From assembly GCF_007752535.1 (NCBI RefSeq), contig NZ_CP036426.1, positions 3,968,001-4,032,000 of the forward strand: a stretch of DNA of 64,000 bases, read 5' to 3'. The notes below the pieces were generated by a model. It saw only the letters and a program-made list of their open reading frames with translations. It was not told the DNA's origin and ran no database searches. Below, piece by piece: positions 55,105 to 63,900 of this stretch; positions within the stretch are counted from its first letter, which is position 1; each line of letters opens with the position of its first letter. Origin of the DNA: Tautonia plasticadhaerens (lineage in GTDB: Bacteria > Planctomycetota > Planctomycetia > Isosphaerales > Isosphaeraceae). Made by a program: the position numbers and the translations under genes.

Positions 55105-55151
55105 CTCCCTTAGCCGGGTTATCGCCACCTCTCGTAAGTGACGACGTTACA
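55065..55151 (-). ncRNA. candidate structured leader RNA upstream of nifJ
   Basis: Between a predicted promoter (55158-55186) and a T7 tract, the minus strand encodes about 87 nt with three helices. P1 is GUCGUCAC with GUGGCGAU around UUACGAGAG; P2 is GGCU-AAGGG-AGCC; P3 is the terminator stem. The 3' side of P2 can extend with CCGG and so compete with the terminator's CCCCG arm, which is the logic of an attenuator. I compared it by eye with the SAM, c-di-GMP, cobalamin, glycine, ZTP, fluoride and guanidine consensus cores and saw no convincing match. It could be a riboswitch, attenuator or free small RNA. Confidence 0.5.
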
Positions 55152-55157
55152 TCTGGA

Positions 55158-55186
55158 AGTCTAGCGGCTCCGACGCCGGCATGCAA
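55158..55186 (-). promoter_or_regulatory. predicted sigma70-type promoter of the nifJ leader
   Basis: TTGCAT (55181-55186) and TAGACT (55158-55163) lie exactly 17 bases apart on the minus strand. Start of transcription would be near 55151. The -35 match is only moderate; spacing and the following RNA structure support it. Confidence 0.5.
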
Positions 55187-55587
55187 GCGGACCCTCGACT
55201 CCAATTTCCTCCCCGGCGGCCGATCGGAGGGGATCGAGGCGGTCGTCCATCCCGGCCCCCGTCCCGGACGGTACGGGAATGGCCGGCATCCCCGGCCGGG
55301 ACGCCTCGATTGGTGGGTCTCCCCTAAGGCGGCTTTCCCCGATCCAGCGTCGGAATCGAGGCTGACGGAGAAGTCGCCCGCCTCCCGGAATCGCTCGCAC
55401 AAGGCCCCGCGCAGGGGGGGCGCCGCCGGCCGGATCGTCGGCGATGCCGGACCCGGTCGGTGGGGACCCCTCGCCCCGGCGGGGGAAGCTTGATGACCGG
55501 GGCTCGCCGATGTGGTACGGACCTTCCCTGCGAACTCGGCCGCATCCGGCCCGACTCCCCGGCCCGTCCTCCCTTCGGGAGCCCTCG

Positions 55588-56565
55588 ATGAAACGTCTCG
55601 TGATGCGCTCGCGCACGCCTTCGGTGGTGGTGATCCTGGCGATCGTGGCGGTCCTGGACCCCGGCCGTCTCCCGGCCGGGGACGTCTCGGCCGGGCCCGA
55701 TCCGGCCGCCCTGGAGGCGCAGGTCCTCGCCCTGATCGACGAGCACGCCGAGGGCGCCGTCGCGAGTGTCTGGGTCGGCGGGCCCGACGGGACGGCCCTC
55801 TTCGCCCTCGACCCCGACGCCGCCCGGCCGTCGGCCAGCGCGATCAAGACGGCCTACCTCGTCGTCCTGTTCTCCCGGTATGCCGACGACCTCGACGCCA
55901 GCCCTCCCGGGCTCGACGAGGCCCTGGCCGACGACCACCCGGCGATGGCCCCCTACACCCCGGCCCAGCGGGACGAGATCCGGGGGGCCCTGCGAGGGGC
56001 CTCGGCCCGGTCGCTGGGCGGCATCATGATGGGGTCGATCGACGCGCCGAACCACGTCTACAACGCCGCGGCCAGCGCCGTGACCGCCCTCTTCGGCGGC
56101 CCCGAGGCGCTGACGGAGGCGATCCACGCCCTCGACCCGACGCTCGCCCCCATCGCCTCCCGACGCTACATGCTCGCCCCCCGGGACGTGACCGGCGACA
56201 ACGAGGCCTCGGCCGCGGCGCTGGCCTCGGTGATGCGGATGCTGGCCGTCGGCGAGGTGCCAGGGGCCGGTCCGGGGACGGTCGAGGCCATCCGGGGGGC
56301 GATCCTCGCCGAGGACGAGCACCTCGGGCTCGACGGCCAACACCAGTTCAAGGGGGGCAGCCTCAACACCGACCCGATGGCCCGGGTCCGATCCGGCTGG
56401 TGGGAGGCCCCCGGGGCCGGGCCGATTGCCTATGCCGTGATACTCTCCCGACCCGGGCCGGGCGACCTCCCCCGCGCCGAGGCCGGCGATCGGCTGGAGG
56501 AGGCCGCGGCGAAGGTCACCGCGATGGTCCTGGAGGCCGCCCGGGGGGGAGGCCCCGGAGGCTGA
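55588..56565 (+). CDS. secreted beta-lactamase-fold serine hydrolase with altered motifs
   Basis: A 325-residue protein; GGGAG precedes ATG 55588 and a hydrophobic N-terminus (SVVVILAIVAVL) suggests export. ARPSASAIKTAYLVVLFSRY holds the SxxK nucleophile motif of class A beta-lactamases. The SDN loop position reads VYNAAASAVTALFGGPEALT, so only Asn is kept. The KTG motif is KGG in QHQFKGGSLNTDP, and no clear omega-loop Glu is visible in RRYMLAPRDVTGDNEASAAA. Antibiotic hydrolysis therefore looks doubtful; an esterase or peptidase-type activity is as likely. It is read away from nifJ. Confidence 0.82.
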   Translation: MKRLVMRSRTPSVVVILAIVAVLDPGRLPAGDVSAGPDPAALEAQVLALIDEHAEGAVASVWVGGPDGTALFALDPDAARPSASAIKTAYLVVLFSRYADDLDASPPGLDEALADDHPAMAPYTPAQRDEIRGALRGASARSLGGIMMGSIDAPNHVYNAAASAVTALFGGPEALTEAIHALDPTLAPIASRRYMLAPRDVTGDNEASAAALASVMRMLAVGEVPGAGPGTVEAIRGAILAEDEHLGLDGQHQFKGGSLNTDPMARVRSGWWEAPGAGPIAYAVILSRPGPGDLPRAEAGDRLEEAAAKVTAMVLEAARGGGPGG

Positions 56566-56580
56566 CGGGCGATCCTCCGA

Positions 56581-57678
56581 TCAGAACAGCATGAGCTGCC
56601 CCGAGGCCGGGCCGGGGGGCCGGAACCGGGAGCGGTCCGGCGGGGGCAGGCCGCCGTCGAGCCCGTGCCTGGCGCGGAAGAGGCGGAAGACGGAGGAGAT
56701 CCGGTCGGCCGTCGGCCCCGAACCGGTCATGCGGCGGCCGAACGTGGAGTCGTTGTCCTTGCCCCCCCGGGCCGATCGGACCTGGGACCGGACGCGGTCG
56801 AAGCGGTCGGGCCGGGCGCGTCGGAGCCAGTCCCAGAAGATCGGGCCGACGGTCATCGGCAGGCGGAGCAGGACGTATCCGGCCGACCGGGCGCCCGCCC
56901 CGGCGGCGGCGGCGAGGAGGCCCGGGATCTCGTGGTCGTTCAGGCCCGGGATCACCGGGGCGACGAGCACCCCGACCGGCACCCCGGCGTTGGCCAGCCC
57001 CCGGATCGCCCGCAGCCGGGCGGCCGGCGTGCTTGTGCGGGGCTCCATCGACCGGGCGAGCCCGGCGTCGAGGGTGGTCAGGCTGACGTGGGCGTGGACG
57101 AGGCCCTCGGCGGCCATCGGGCCGATCACGTCCAGATCCCTGAGGATGAGCGCATTCTTGGTGATCAACCCCATCGGCTGCCGGGCCTCGGCCGCGACCT
57201 CCAGGCATCCCCGGGTGAGGCGGAACTCGCGCTCGCCGGGCTGGTAGGCGTCGGTGTTCGGCGACAGGGCGATCGTCTCGGCCGCCCAGCCGGGCCGGGC
57301 GAGGAAGGCGCGGAAGAGGGCCGGGGCGTCGTGCTTGACGAGGATCTTCGACTCGAAATCGAGGCCGGCGTCGAGGCCGAGGTACTCGTGGCTCGGCCGG
57401 GCGAAGCAGTAGGAGCAGCCGTGCTGGCAGCCCCGGTAGGGGTTCAGGCTGTAGCGGAAGCCGACGTCGGGGCTGTCGTTCTCGGCGATGATCGTCCGGG
57501 ACCGGTCGGGGATGTACTCGGTCCGGAGGTTCTCCAGCGATTCCAGGTGTTCGAGCAGCCCCTCGGGGTCGGATTCCAGGTCCTCGAAGTCGTCCTCGTA
57601 GGAGAGGCCCCCGAAGCGGTTCGGGGGCCGGACCTGCGAGCCTCGGCCCTTCGCGGTCGGTCGATTCGGCTCGGACAT
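56581..57678 (-). CDS. PA0069-family radical SAM protein
   Basis: A 365-residue protein of the spore-photoproduct-lyase-like radical SAM group. NPYRGCQHGCSYCFARPSHE contains the CxxxCxxC that holds the [4Fe-4S] cluster; GLDFESKILVKHDAPALFRA, LSPNTDAYQPGEREFRLTRG and HVSLTTLDAGLARSMEPRTS are family blocks. It ends QLMLF. The function of this subgroup is not known; Elp3- or SPL-like DNA repair has been suggested for relatives. The frame converges with the serine hydrolase gene, 15 bp apart. Confidence 0.9.
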   Translation of the reverse strand: MSEPNRPTAKGRGSQVRPPNRFGGLSYEDDFEDLESDPEGLLEHLESLENLRTEYIPDRSRTIIAENDSPDVGFRYSLNPYRGCQHGCSYCFARPSHEYLGLDAGLDFESKILVKHDAPALFRAFLARPGWAAETIALSPNTDAYQPGEREFRLTRGCLEVAAEARQPMGLITKNALILRDLDVIGPMAAEGLVHAHVSLTTLDAGLARSMEPRTSTPAARLRAIRGLANAGVPVGVLVAPVIPGLNDHEIPGLLAAAAGAGARSAGYVLLRLPMTVGPIFWDWLRRARPDRFDRVRSQVRSARGGKDNDSTFGRRMTGSGPTADRISSVFRLFRARHGLDGGLPPPDRSRFRPPGPASGQLMLF

Positions 57679-57750
57679 GGTTCGCTCCCCGGCGGCGCCT
57701 CGTGTTCGTTTGTATCTTAACACGGACGCGAGGGCCGGGGGAGATCCGGG

Positions 57751-59241
57751 TCAGGGATTGGTGAGGTTCGGGGCCCAGGGGCCGTCTCGCAGCTCGGGAG
57801 TCTCGCCGGAGGGGGGGAAGGTGGAGCCGACGGCCTCCCGGAGCAGGGCGGACAGCTCGGCGACGGCGTCGGCGTGCCCGTGGTCGTCGGCGAGGTTGGT
57901 CAGCTCCCGGGGGTCGGCGTCGTGGTCGTAGAGTTCCCGGCCCCGGTCGCCGCCGTCCCACTCGGTGTAGCGCCAGCGGGGGGTGCGGAGGGAGTAGCCG
58001 AGGAACCCGCCCTGGCCGCCGCCGCGACGGACCTGGCTGAGGGCCCAGCCCCGGCCGGGGGCCTCGGGGTCCTTCAGCAGGGGGACGAGGCTCTGCCCTT
58101 GCAGGCCGTCCGGGGCGTCGACCCCGCACAGCTCCGCCAGGGTCGGATACAGGTCGACCAGGCCGACGGGGGCCTCGGAGACGGTGCCGCCCCGGGAGAC
58201 GCCCGGCGCGGCGATGATCAGGGGCACCCGGGCGCTTTCCTCGAACAGGCTCATCTTCTGCCAGAGGCCGTGCTCCCCGGTGTGGTAGCCGTGGTCGCTG
58301 GTCATGACGATGATCGTGTCCTCGGCCAGGCCGAGGCGGTCCAGCGCGTCGAGCACCTTGCCGACCTGGGCGTCCATGAAGCTGATGCTGGCGTAGTAGG
58401 CCTGGAGGGCCTCCCGGCGGAGGTCGTCGGTCAGCGCGTCCTGCTCCTTCTTGGAACTCATCAGGCCGGGGGGCGGGATGTCCCGCTGGTCCTCCTCGAC
58501 CCCCTCGACCACCGGCATCCGCTCCTTCGGATACCGGCCGAAGTAGGACTCGGGGGCGACGTACGGCGTGTGGGGCCGGAAGAAGCCGACGGCGAGGAAG
58601 AAGGGGCGGTCCGGCCGGCGGGCGCAGCGTTCGAGGACCCACTCGGCGTCGACGGCCTGGAGGGCGTCGGTGTGCTGCTCCTCGGGCCGGGGGGAGGCGT
58701 ACCAGCTCAGGGTGCCGCCGAACTGGCCGGGGACGAGCGAGAAGATCTCGTCGGGTTGCTCCACCAGCCGGTCGACGCCCGCCGGGTTCAGCTCCAGCTC
58801 CCAGGAGCCGGGGTCGTCGTGGCCGTTGGTGCCGATCGAGTTGGGCACGTTGTAGTGGTAGAGCTTGCCGATCCGGCCGGCGAAGTAGCCGTCGAGCCGG
58901 AACGCCTGCGGCAGGCTGACGGCCGAGGGGATCGTCTGGCGGAAGATCTGGCTGTTGGCGAGGATGCCCGTGCTGTTGGGGTACAGGCCGGTGAGCATCG
59001 AGTTGCGGCTCGGGCCGCAGAGCGGGTACTGGCAGTAGGCCCGGTCGAACCGGACCCCCCGGGCGGCCAGGCGGTCGATGTTCGGCGTCTCCATCAGCGG
59101 GTTGCCGTAGCAGCCCAGGGCGTTGTTCAGGTCGTCGGAGATGAGGAACAGGACGTTCGGCCGGTCGGCGGCCCCGGCCCGGTCGGCGGCGACGCCGAGC
59201 AGGGCCAGGAGCAGGAAGCCGGGGGTGATCGATCGGTTCAC
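57751..59241 (-). CDS. sulfatase (iduronate-2-sulfatase-like)
   Basis: A 496-residue protein with a signal peptide (MNRSITPGFLLLALLGVAAD to AGA). DRPNVLFLISDDLNNALGCY gives the metal-binding Asp pair; AYCQYPLCGPSRNSMLTGLY contains the CGPSR active site whose Cys is oxidised to formylglycine; VMTSDHGYHTGEHGLWQKMS supplies the second metal site. The layout and FFLAVGFFRPHTPYVAPESY are of the iduronate-2-sulfatase type (S1 family). It should remove sulfate from polysaccharides outside the cytoplasm, a common trait of planctomycetes. It is 57 bp downstream of the PhoD-like gene. Confidence 0.93.
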   Translation of the reverse strand: MNRSITPGFLLLALLGVAADRAGAADRPNVLFLISDDLNNALGCYGNPLMETPNIDRLAARGVRFDRAYCQYPLCGPSRNSMLTGLYPNSTGILANSQIFRQTIPSAVSLPQAFRLDGYFAGRIGKLYHYNVPNSIGTNGHDDPGSWELELNPAGVDRLVEQPDEIFSLVPGQFGGTLSWYASPRPEEQHTDALQAVDAEWVLERCARRPDRPFFLAVGFFRPHTPYVAPESYFGRYPKERMPVVEGVEEDQRDIPPPGLMSSKKEQDALTDDLRREALQAYYASISFMDAQVGKVLDALDRLGLAEDTIIVMTSDHGYHTGEHGLWQKMSLFEESARVPLIIAAPGVSRGGTVSEAPVGLVDLYPTLAELCGVDAPDGLQGQSLVPLLKDPEAPGRGWALSQVRRGGGQGGFLGYSLRTPRWRYTEWDGGDRGRELYDHDADPRELTNLADDHGHADAVAELSALLREAVGSTFPPSGETPELRDGPWAPNLTNP

Positions 59242-59298
59242 GGGGCGTTCTCCCTGGGGAGGATCGGGATCAGTTCGTGAATCGCGGGGATTGGAGGC

Positions 59299-61866
59299 TC
59301 ACAGGATGATCTCCAGCTCCTCCTCGTTCCCCTCGGTCGCGGCGACGCCGGTCCGCTCCTCGATCCTCCCCGATTCGGGGTCGCTGACCCGGATCGTGTG
59401 CGGCCCGGCGGCGAAGGCGAAGGGACGCCATCGGGGGGAGGGTAGGCGGAGGGTGGAGACCGTCTCGCCGCTGGCCTCGTCGAAGACCTGGACGACGGGG
59501 GAGTCGCAGCCCCGGATGACCAGCTCGGGGAGCCGGAAGTCGGCGGCCCGGACGCCTCCGCAGTCGAGCTGGGAGACGGTGACCGGCCAGCCGGGGAACT
59601 GGGTGCCGGGCTCGGTGGGGTCGGCCAGCAGGGGCCAGGACTCGACGGTGATCGTCCGGTCCCTCGTGTTGAAGCGGACGACGCCGAAGCCGGCCGACTT
59701 GTCGGTCTCGGCCTCCAGGACGCCGGGGCGTCGCTCCAGCTCCGGGTTGGCGCAGGAGAGGACGGTGAGCGGGTGGCCGAAGCTGTCGAGGAAGTCGCCG
59801 AGCTCGCCGGGAGAGCCCGAGGGCCGGTTGTCGCCGGGCCGGTCGGGGCGGAACCAGCGGGGATAGAGGTTGTTGATGGCCGGGCTGGCGAAGGCGACGG
59901 GGCCGTCCCGATGCTCGTCGATGCCGTACTGGACGACGGCGGGCAGGTGCTGGTCGCCGGCCAGGTGGAAGGCGAACCCGCGACGGAGGGCCCGGACGGC
60001 GGCGTCCCGGGCGGCCTGGGGCCAGGCGTTGGTGTCGTAGTCGGCCACGAGGCGGTTGTCGGGCTGGCCGTGGTGGGTGGCCATGGCGGTGAAGATGGTC
60101 TGGGAGATGACGGCCTTCATCCGGGCGCCTCGCCAGTCGTCGGCCCAGGCTTCCAGGAAGCGGAGCTGGGGGTCGCCGAGCAGGTCGAGGCCGGGTCGGT
60201 CGGCGGTGGCGGGGTCGAAGTCGGGGTCGACGACGTGGTCGGCCCGGCCGCTGGTGGTGGGGGGGGCCTTGCCGTCGGGGCCGGGCTTGTACTGGCGGTC
60301 GGCCAGGATGGCGAAGGAGACGCCGCCATAGGTGAGCGGGCCGTAGTAGCCGGTGATCCCCTGCAAACCCGGCGCGGCGGGGGAGTCGGGGTGGTGCCAG
60401 GTCTGGGTCCGGTGCACCACGTTCACGAACGCGGCCATCATGGTGTAGCCGCCCTTGGTGGCGGCCACGGCGTCCCGGCCGGGGGCCCGCTTGCCGCCCT
60501 CCCCCCAGAGGTTGCCGTGATAGACGTCGTGGTCGTCCGGGATGGACACCGAGGGGCGGTCCCGCAGCAGCTCCCGCCAGGTCCAGCCGTGTTGATACCA
60601 CTTGCGGAGCACGTCGAGCAGGGCGGCCTCCAGGTCCGTCCGCTCGACCCCGAAGCCGCCGGTCGACTCGTAGTACTGGTCGCCGGTGAAGGCCAGCAGC
60701 TCGGGGTCGAGCCTGGCCATGCTGACCACGGCGGCGGTGTTGGGGAAGGCGTAGTGGGCGTTGCAGGAGATGTCGGCCACGGTCAGGACCTCGGCGTCGG
60801 CGGGGTCGCGGCGGATGAGCCCGTCGAAGGTGTCCTCGGCCGAGGAGCCGTCGGCCTTCCGGAGCGTGTAGGACAGCCGGTAGGGGGTTTCCTTCGAGCG
60901 ATCCCAATCTTCGACCCGGAAGTGGGCCGTGCGGGCCCGGGGGTGGATGGGGGACTCGGCCACCCGGGCCCAGCCGCCTCCCCGGTCGACCAGCAGGCGG
61001 ACGGTCGGCTCGTCGTCCTCGCCGAGCGGGGGCATCTGGGCGGTCAGCTTGAGGGTCCCCTCGTGGGTCGTGTACTGGGCGAAGAGGATGGGGCCGAAGG
61101 TCCGGTCGTCGTGGGCGTCGACCTTGGAGCCGGCGATCGTCCAGTCGGTGAACGCCCAGGGCCCGGGGGCCGGGCCGTCCTGCTGGCGTCGGGCGGGTCC
61201 GGGGTTGCTCGCCAGGGCGAGGTTGCCGACCAGCCGGGCCGCCGGCACCCCCGGTTTCTCGACGGTCCCCAGCACCCGGTCGTCGTCGGGGTCGACGGCG
61301 GAGAGGGCCAGGCGGTAGGAGTCGCCCTCGGGATCGGCCACGAGGCGAAGCTCCAGCGTCTCGATGCCCCCCAGGTCGATGGGGGCCGTCGTCTCGCCCT
61401 GCCCGGAGCCGAGGAACAGCGTGCCGTCGGCCCTGAGCCCGGCGTCCAGGCCGGAGCCGTGGACGAGGTTGTTCCGGTAGTCCCCCAGCGGACCCCGGAC
61501 GCCCACCGAGAACCCGGCCGAGCCGGTCGCCTCGGCCAGCGGGCCGCCGTCGAGGGCCGACAGCTTGACGCCCATCCGGAGGTCGCCGGGCCGGTCGGCC
61601 AGCTCCCGGGTGAGGACGTGGAGGCTGCGCCCCGGGGCGGGTCGGGTGCATTCGAGCCGGCCGCCCCGGACCCGCCAGTCCTGGAGCGGGTTGGACCAGT
61701 ACTCGGGCCCGGGCCAGACGCGGTCGGGGACCAGATCCCACCGGCTCCGGAAGTCGCCCGCCTGGCGGGCGGGCCGGGCGTCGGCCGTCGGCAGGGCGGA
61801 GAACGCCGACGCCGCCGCGGCGGTCCCGGCGAGGAAGGTCCGGCGGTTCACGGGGTGCTCGGTCAT
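59299..61866 (-). CDS. PhoD-like metallophosphatase with Tat signal
   Basis: An 855-residue protein. NRRTFLAGTAAAASAFSALP is a Tat signal. About 300 residues of beta-sandwich follow (LRMGVKLSALDGGPLAEATG, NLVHGSGLDAGLRADGTLFL), then the PhoD-type metal centre: VLTVADISCNAHYAFPNTAA, LLAFTGDQYYESTGGFG, VSIPDDHDVYHGNLWGEGGK, AVISQTIFTAMATHHG and FAFHLAGDQHLPAVVQYG. It probably hydrolyses phosphodiesters or phosphoesters in the periplasm using Fe/Ca-type metals. It is larger than ordinary PhoD (about 550). The sulfatase follows on the same strand, so the two may form an operon for scavenging from polymers. Confidence 0.88.
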   Translation of the reverse strand: MTEHPVNRRTFLAGTAAAASAFSALPTADARPARQAGDFRSRWDLVPDRVWPGPEYWSNPLQDWRVRGGRLECTRPAPGRSLHVLTRELADRPGDLRMGVKLSALDGGPLAEATGSAGFSVGVRGPLGDYRNNLVHGSGLDAGLRADGTLFLGSGQGETTAPIDLGGIETLELRLVADPEGDSYRLALSAVDPDDDRVLGTVEKPGVPAARLVGNLALASNPGPARRQQDGPAPGPWAFTDWTIAGSKVDAHDDRTFGPILFAQYTTHEGTLKLTAQMPPLGEDDEPTVRLLVDRGGGWARVAESPIHPRARTAHFRVEDWDRSKETPYRLSYTLRKADGSSAEDTFDGLIRRDPADAEVLTVADISCNAHYAFPNTAAVVSMARLDPELLAFTGDQYYESTGGFGVERTDLEAALLDVLRKWYQHGWTWRELLRDRPSVSIPDDHDVYHGNLWGEGGKRAPGRDAVAATKGGYTMMAAFVNVVHRTQTWHHPDSPAAPGLQGITGYYGPLTYGGVSFAILADRQYKPGPDGKAPPTTSGRADHVVDPDFDPATADRPGLDLLGDPQLRFLEAWADDWRGARMKAVISQTIFTAMATHHGQPDNRLVADYDTNAWPQAARDAAVRALRRGFAFHLAGDQHLPAVVQYGIDEHRDGPVAFASPAINNLYPRWFRPDRPGDNRPSGSPGELGDFLDSFGHPLTVLSCANPELERRPGVLEAETDKSAGFGVVRFNTRDRTITVESWPLLADPTEPGTQFPGWPVTVSQLDCGGVRAADFRLPELVIRGCDSPVVQVFDEASGETVSTLRLPSPRWRPFAFAAGPHTIRVSDPESGRIEERTGVAATEGNEEELEIIL

Positions 61867-62101
61867 GGCGAGGGCTCGGTATCCTTCGATTCGAGTGGCG
61901 TCGGCCGGCTCGAACGGGCCGGGGCCGGGCGATGGTCGCGTCGGGATCGGGGGATGCCCGATTGAGGAGAGCGCTCATGGTACCGGGCCGATCGGGGCCG
62001 GGGAACCGACCGGCCGGGACGCGGCTCGACGCCCCGGCACGGTCCTCGGTATGGTCGATCGTGCCTCCGGATCCGCGAACCTCCTGCCCGGGAATCCCGC
62101 C

Positions 62102-63487
62102 ATGACCGTCGCCCCCTCGCCCTCGGTTTCGAAGGCTGCCCGACCCCCGGGGCCGAAGGGGCACTGGCTGCACGGGAACGTCCGCCAGTTCGGGCCGGAT
62201 CGGCTCCACTTCCTCGTCGACTGCGCCCGGGACTACGGCGACGTGGTCTCCCTCCGCCTGGGACACCACCGGATCTGGGCCCTGAACCACCCGGATCTGG
62301 TGGAGGAGGTGCTGGTCCACCAGAACCGCAAGTTCCGCAAGCACTTCGCGCTGCGGGCCGCGAAGCCGACCCTCGGCGAGGGGCTGCTGACCAGCGAGGG
62401 GGAGTTCTGGCGTCGCCAGCGTCGGCTCGCCCAGCCGGCCTTCCACCGGGAGCGGATCGCCGGCTACGGCGGGGTGATGGTCGAGTCCGCCGAGCGGATG
62501 CTCCGGTCCTGGGCCGACGGCCAACGCCGGGACGCCCAGGCCGACATGATGCAGCTGACCCTGGAGATCGTCGCCAAGACCCTCTTCGACGCCGACATCG
62601 CCCACGGGGCCGGCGACGTGGCCGGGGCGATGGAGATCCTCATGGCCAACTTCACCCGGCGGGTCAACCGGATGGTCCCGCTGCCCCGGTGGCTGCCGGT
62701 GCCGGAGAACTTCCGGTTCCGCCGGGCGATGGCCGTGGTCGATCGCACCCTCGACGCCATCATCGCCGGCCGGCGCCGGGAGGAGGTCGACCGCGGGGAC
62801 CTGCTCTCGATGCTCCTGCTCGCCACCGACCCCGAGGCCGAGGAGGGCTCCGGCTCCGGCATGTCCGACGCCCAGCTCCGGGACGAGGTCGTCACCCTCT
62901 TCATGGCCGGGCACGAGACGACCGCCAACACCCTCTCCTGGATCTGGCTGCTGCTCTCCCGGCACCCCGAGGTCGAGGCGAAGCTCCACGACGAGCTGGA
63001 CGAGGTGCTCGACGGCAACCGGCCCCCGTCCGTCGCCGACCTGCCCCGCCTGCGGTACGCCGACGCCGTCGTGACCGAGGCGCTCCGGGTCCTCCCCACG
63101 GTCTGGCTGCTGGGCCGGGAGGCGGTCGAGCCGGTCGAGGTCGGCGGCTACCGGGTGCCGGTGGGCACCACCATGTGGATGTCCCAGTGGGTCATCCACC
63201 GCGACCCCCGATGGTTCGACGAGCCCGAGCGGTTCCGCCCCGACCGCTGGCTCGACGGCCTGGCCCGCCGGCTCCCCCGATACGCCTACTTCCCCTTCGG
63301 CGGCGGGCCGAGGGTCTGCATCGGCAACCACTTCGCCCAGATGGAGGCGGTGCTGCTGCTCGCCGCCATCGCCCGGCGCTTCCGGCCGATGGTCCCCGAA
63401 GGGATCTCCCCCCGGCCGATCCCGACCATGACCCTGAGGCCCGAGGGGGGCGTGCCGGTCGTCCTCCGGGAACGCCGCCCGGCCTGA
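62102..63487 (+). CDS. cytochrome P450
   Basis: A 461-residue soluble P450 from ATG 62102. FMAGHETTANTLSWIWLLLS is the I-helix oxygen-binding motif, VTEALRVLPTVWLLGREAVE carries ExxR, DEPERFRPDRWLDGLARRLP is the PERF block and FPFGGGPRVCIGNHFAQMEA holds the heme-ligand Cys. The sequence resembles the eukaryotic-like CYP102/CYP4-type branch common in bacteria with long substrates; the substrate is not predictable. No ferredoxin or reductase gene is adjacent, so electron donors must come from elsewhere. It is divergent from the PhoD-like gene. Confidence 0.95.
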   Translation: MTVAPSPSVSKAARPPGPKGHWLHGNVRQFGPDRLHFLVDCARDYGDVVSLRLGHHRIWALNHPDLVEEVLVHQNRKFRKHFALRAAKPTLGEGLLTSEGEFWRRQRRLAQPAFHRERIAGYGGVMVESAERMLRSWADGQRRDAQADMMQLTLEIVAKTLFDADIAHGAGDVAGAMEILMANFTRRVNRMVPLPRWLPVPENFRFRRAMAVVDRTLDAIIAGRRREEVDRGDLLSMLLLATDPEAEEGSGSGMSDAQLRDEVVTLFMAGHETTANTLSWIWLLLSRHPEVEAKLHDELDEVLDGNRPPSVADLPRLRYADAVVTEALRVLPTVWLLGREAVEPVEVGGYRVPVGTTMWMSQWVIHRDPRWFDEPERFRPDRWLDGLARRLPRYAYFPFGGGPRVCIGNHFAQMEAVLLLAAIARRFRPMVPEGISPRPIPTMTLRPEGGVPVVLRERRPA

Positions 63488-63521
63488 TCGGATCGGGACC
63501 CGGGCGGTGCGCCGGTCGGGA

Positions 63522-63651
63522 GGGGGTCGGTGCGCCCCGGTGCGCCCCGGTCCGTTGGGCGATTTTGCGTTGCTGGAAAGGAGTTGCGTCGATCGGAATG
63601 GGTTCGTTCCGCGCACCCGGCCCGGGGCGTTGGGTTCGTTTCGCGCGGGAA
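63522..63651 (+). repeat. intergenic repeat, copy 1
   Basis: About 125 bp beginning with GGTGCGCCCCGGTGCG, then GTTGCGTCGATCGGAATGGG, TTCGTTCCG, and ending TTGGGTTCGTTTCGCGCGG. It matches copy 2 closely in the core. The word GGGTTCGTT occurs twice inside each copy. Such repeats are scattered in intergenic DNA of related planctomycetes and are often mistaken for genes. Confidence 0.75.
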
Positions 63652-63774
63652 CCGCGACGCCCCCGGCCGAGGGGGAACCCGGTCGAGTTCCGGGGACCCT
63701 CGCCCCCGGGTTCGAGGGCGATCGCCCTGGCGCGGCAGGGGGATTCGGGGCCCGGTACGCCGGTCGGGGACGGC

Positions 63775-63900
63775 TCGGTGCGCTTCGGTGCGATCCGGGA
63801 GATCGGTTGATCTTCGTTTCTGGGAAAGGGGTTGCGTCGATCGGAATGGGTTCGTTCCGGTAAATCCGGCCACATCGATTGGGTTCGTTTCGCGCGGCGG
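63775..63900 (+). repeat. intergenic repeat, copy 2
   Basis: Same layout as copy 1, about 250 bp further right: GGTGCGCTTCGGTGCG, a less conserved stretch, GGGGTTGCGTCGATCGGAAT, TTCGTTCCG and TTGGGTTCGTTTCGCGCGG. The 29-bp centre is identical between the copies. Frames across it on both strands give peptides like NPFRSTQ but no protein family. Confidence 0.75.

Larger units (their letters stand above)
54929..55587. other. intergenic region between nifJ and the serine hydrolase gene
   Basis: 659 bp without a supported protein gene. The nifJ-proximal half contains the promoter, leader and terminator listed separately. In the remainder (55190-55587) frames on both strands are GC-bias artefacts and no regulatory motif was clear. 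Confidence 0.5.

Noticed and set aside
55161-55847. Minus-strand frames upstream of nifJ as a regulator gene
   Set aside because: They lack any domain or ribosome site, overlap the serine hydrolase antisense, and run across the predicted promoter.
59270-63616. A 1448-codon minus-strand open frame across the PhoD and P450 genes
   Set aside because: It covers two real genes in wrong frames and gives low-complexity sequence; the P450 on the plus strand and PhoD in another minus frame have intact motifs.
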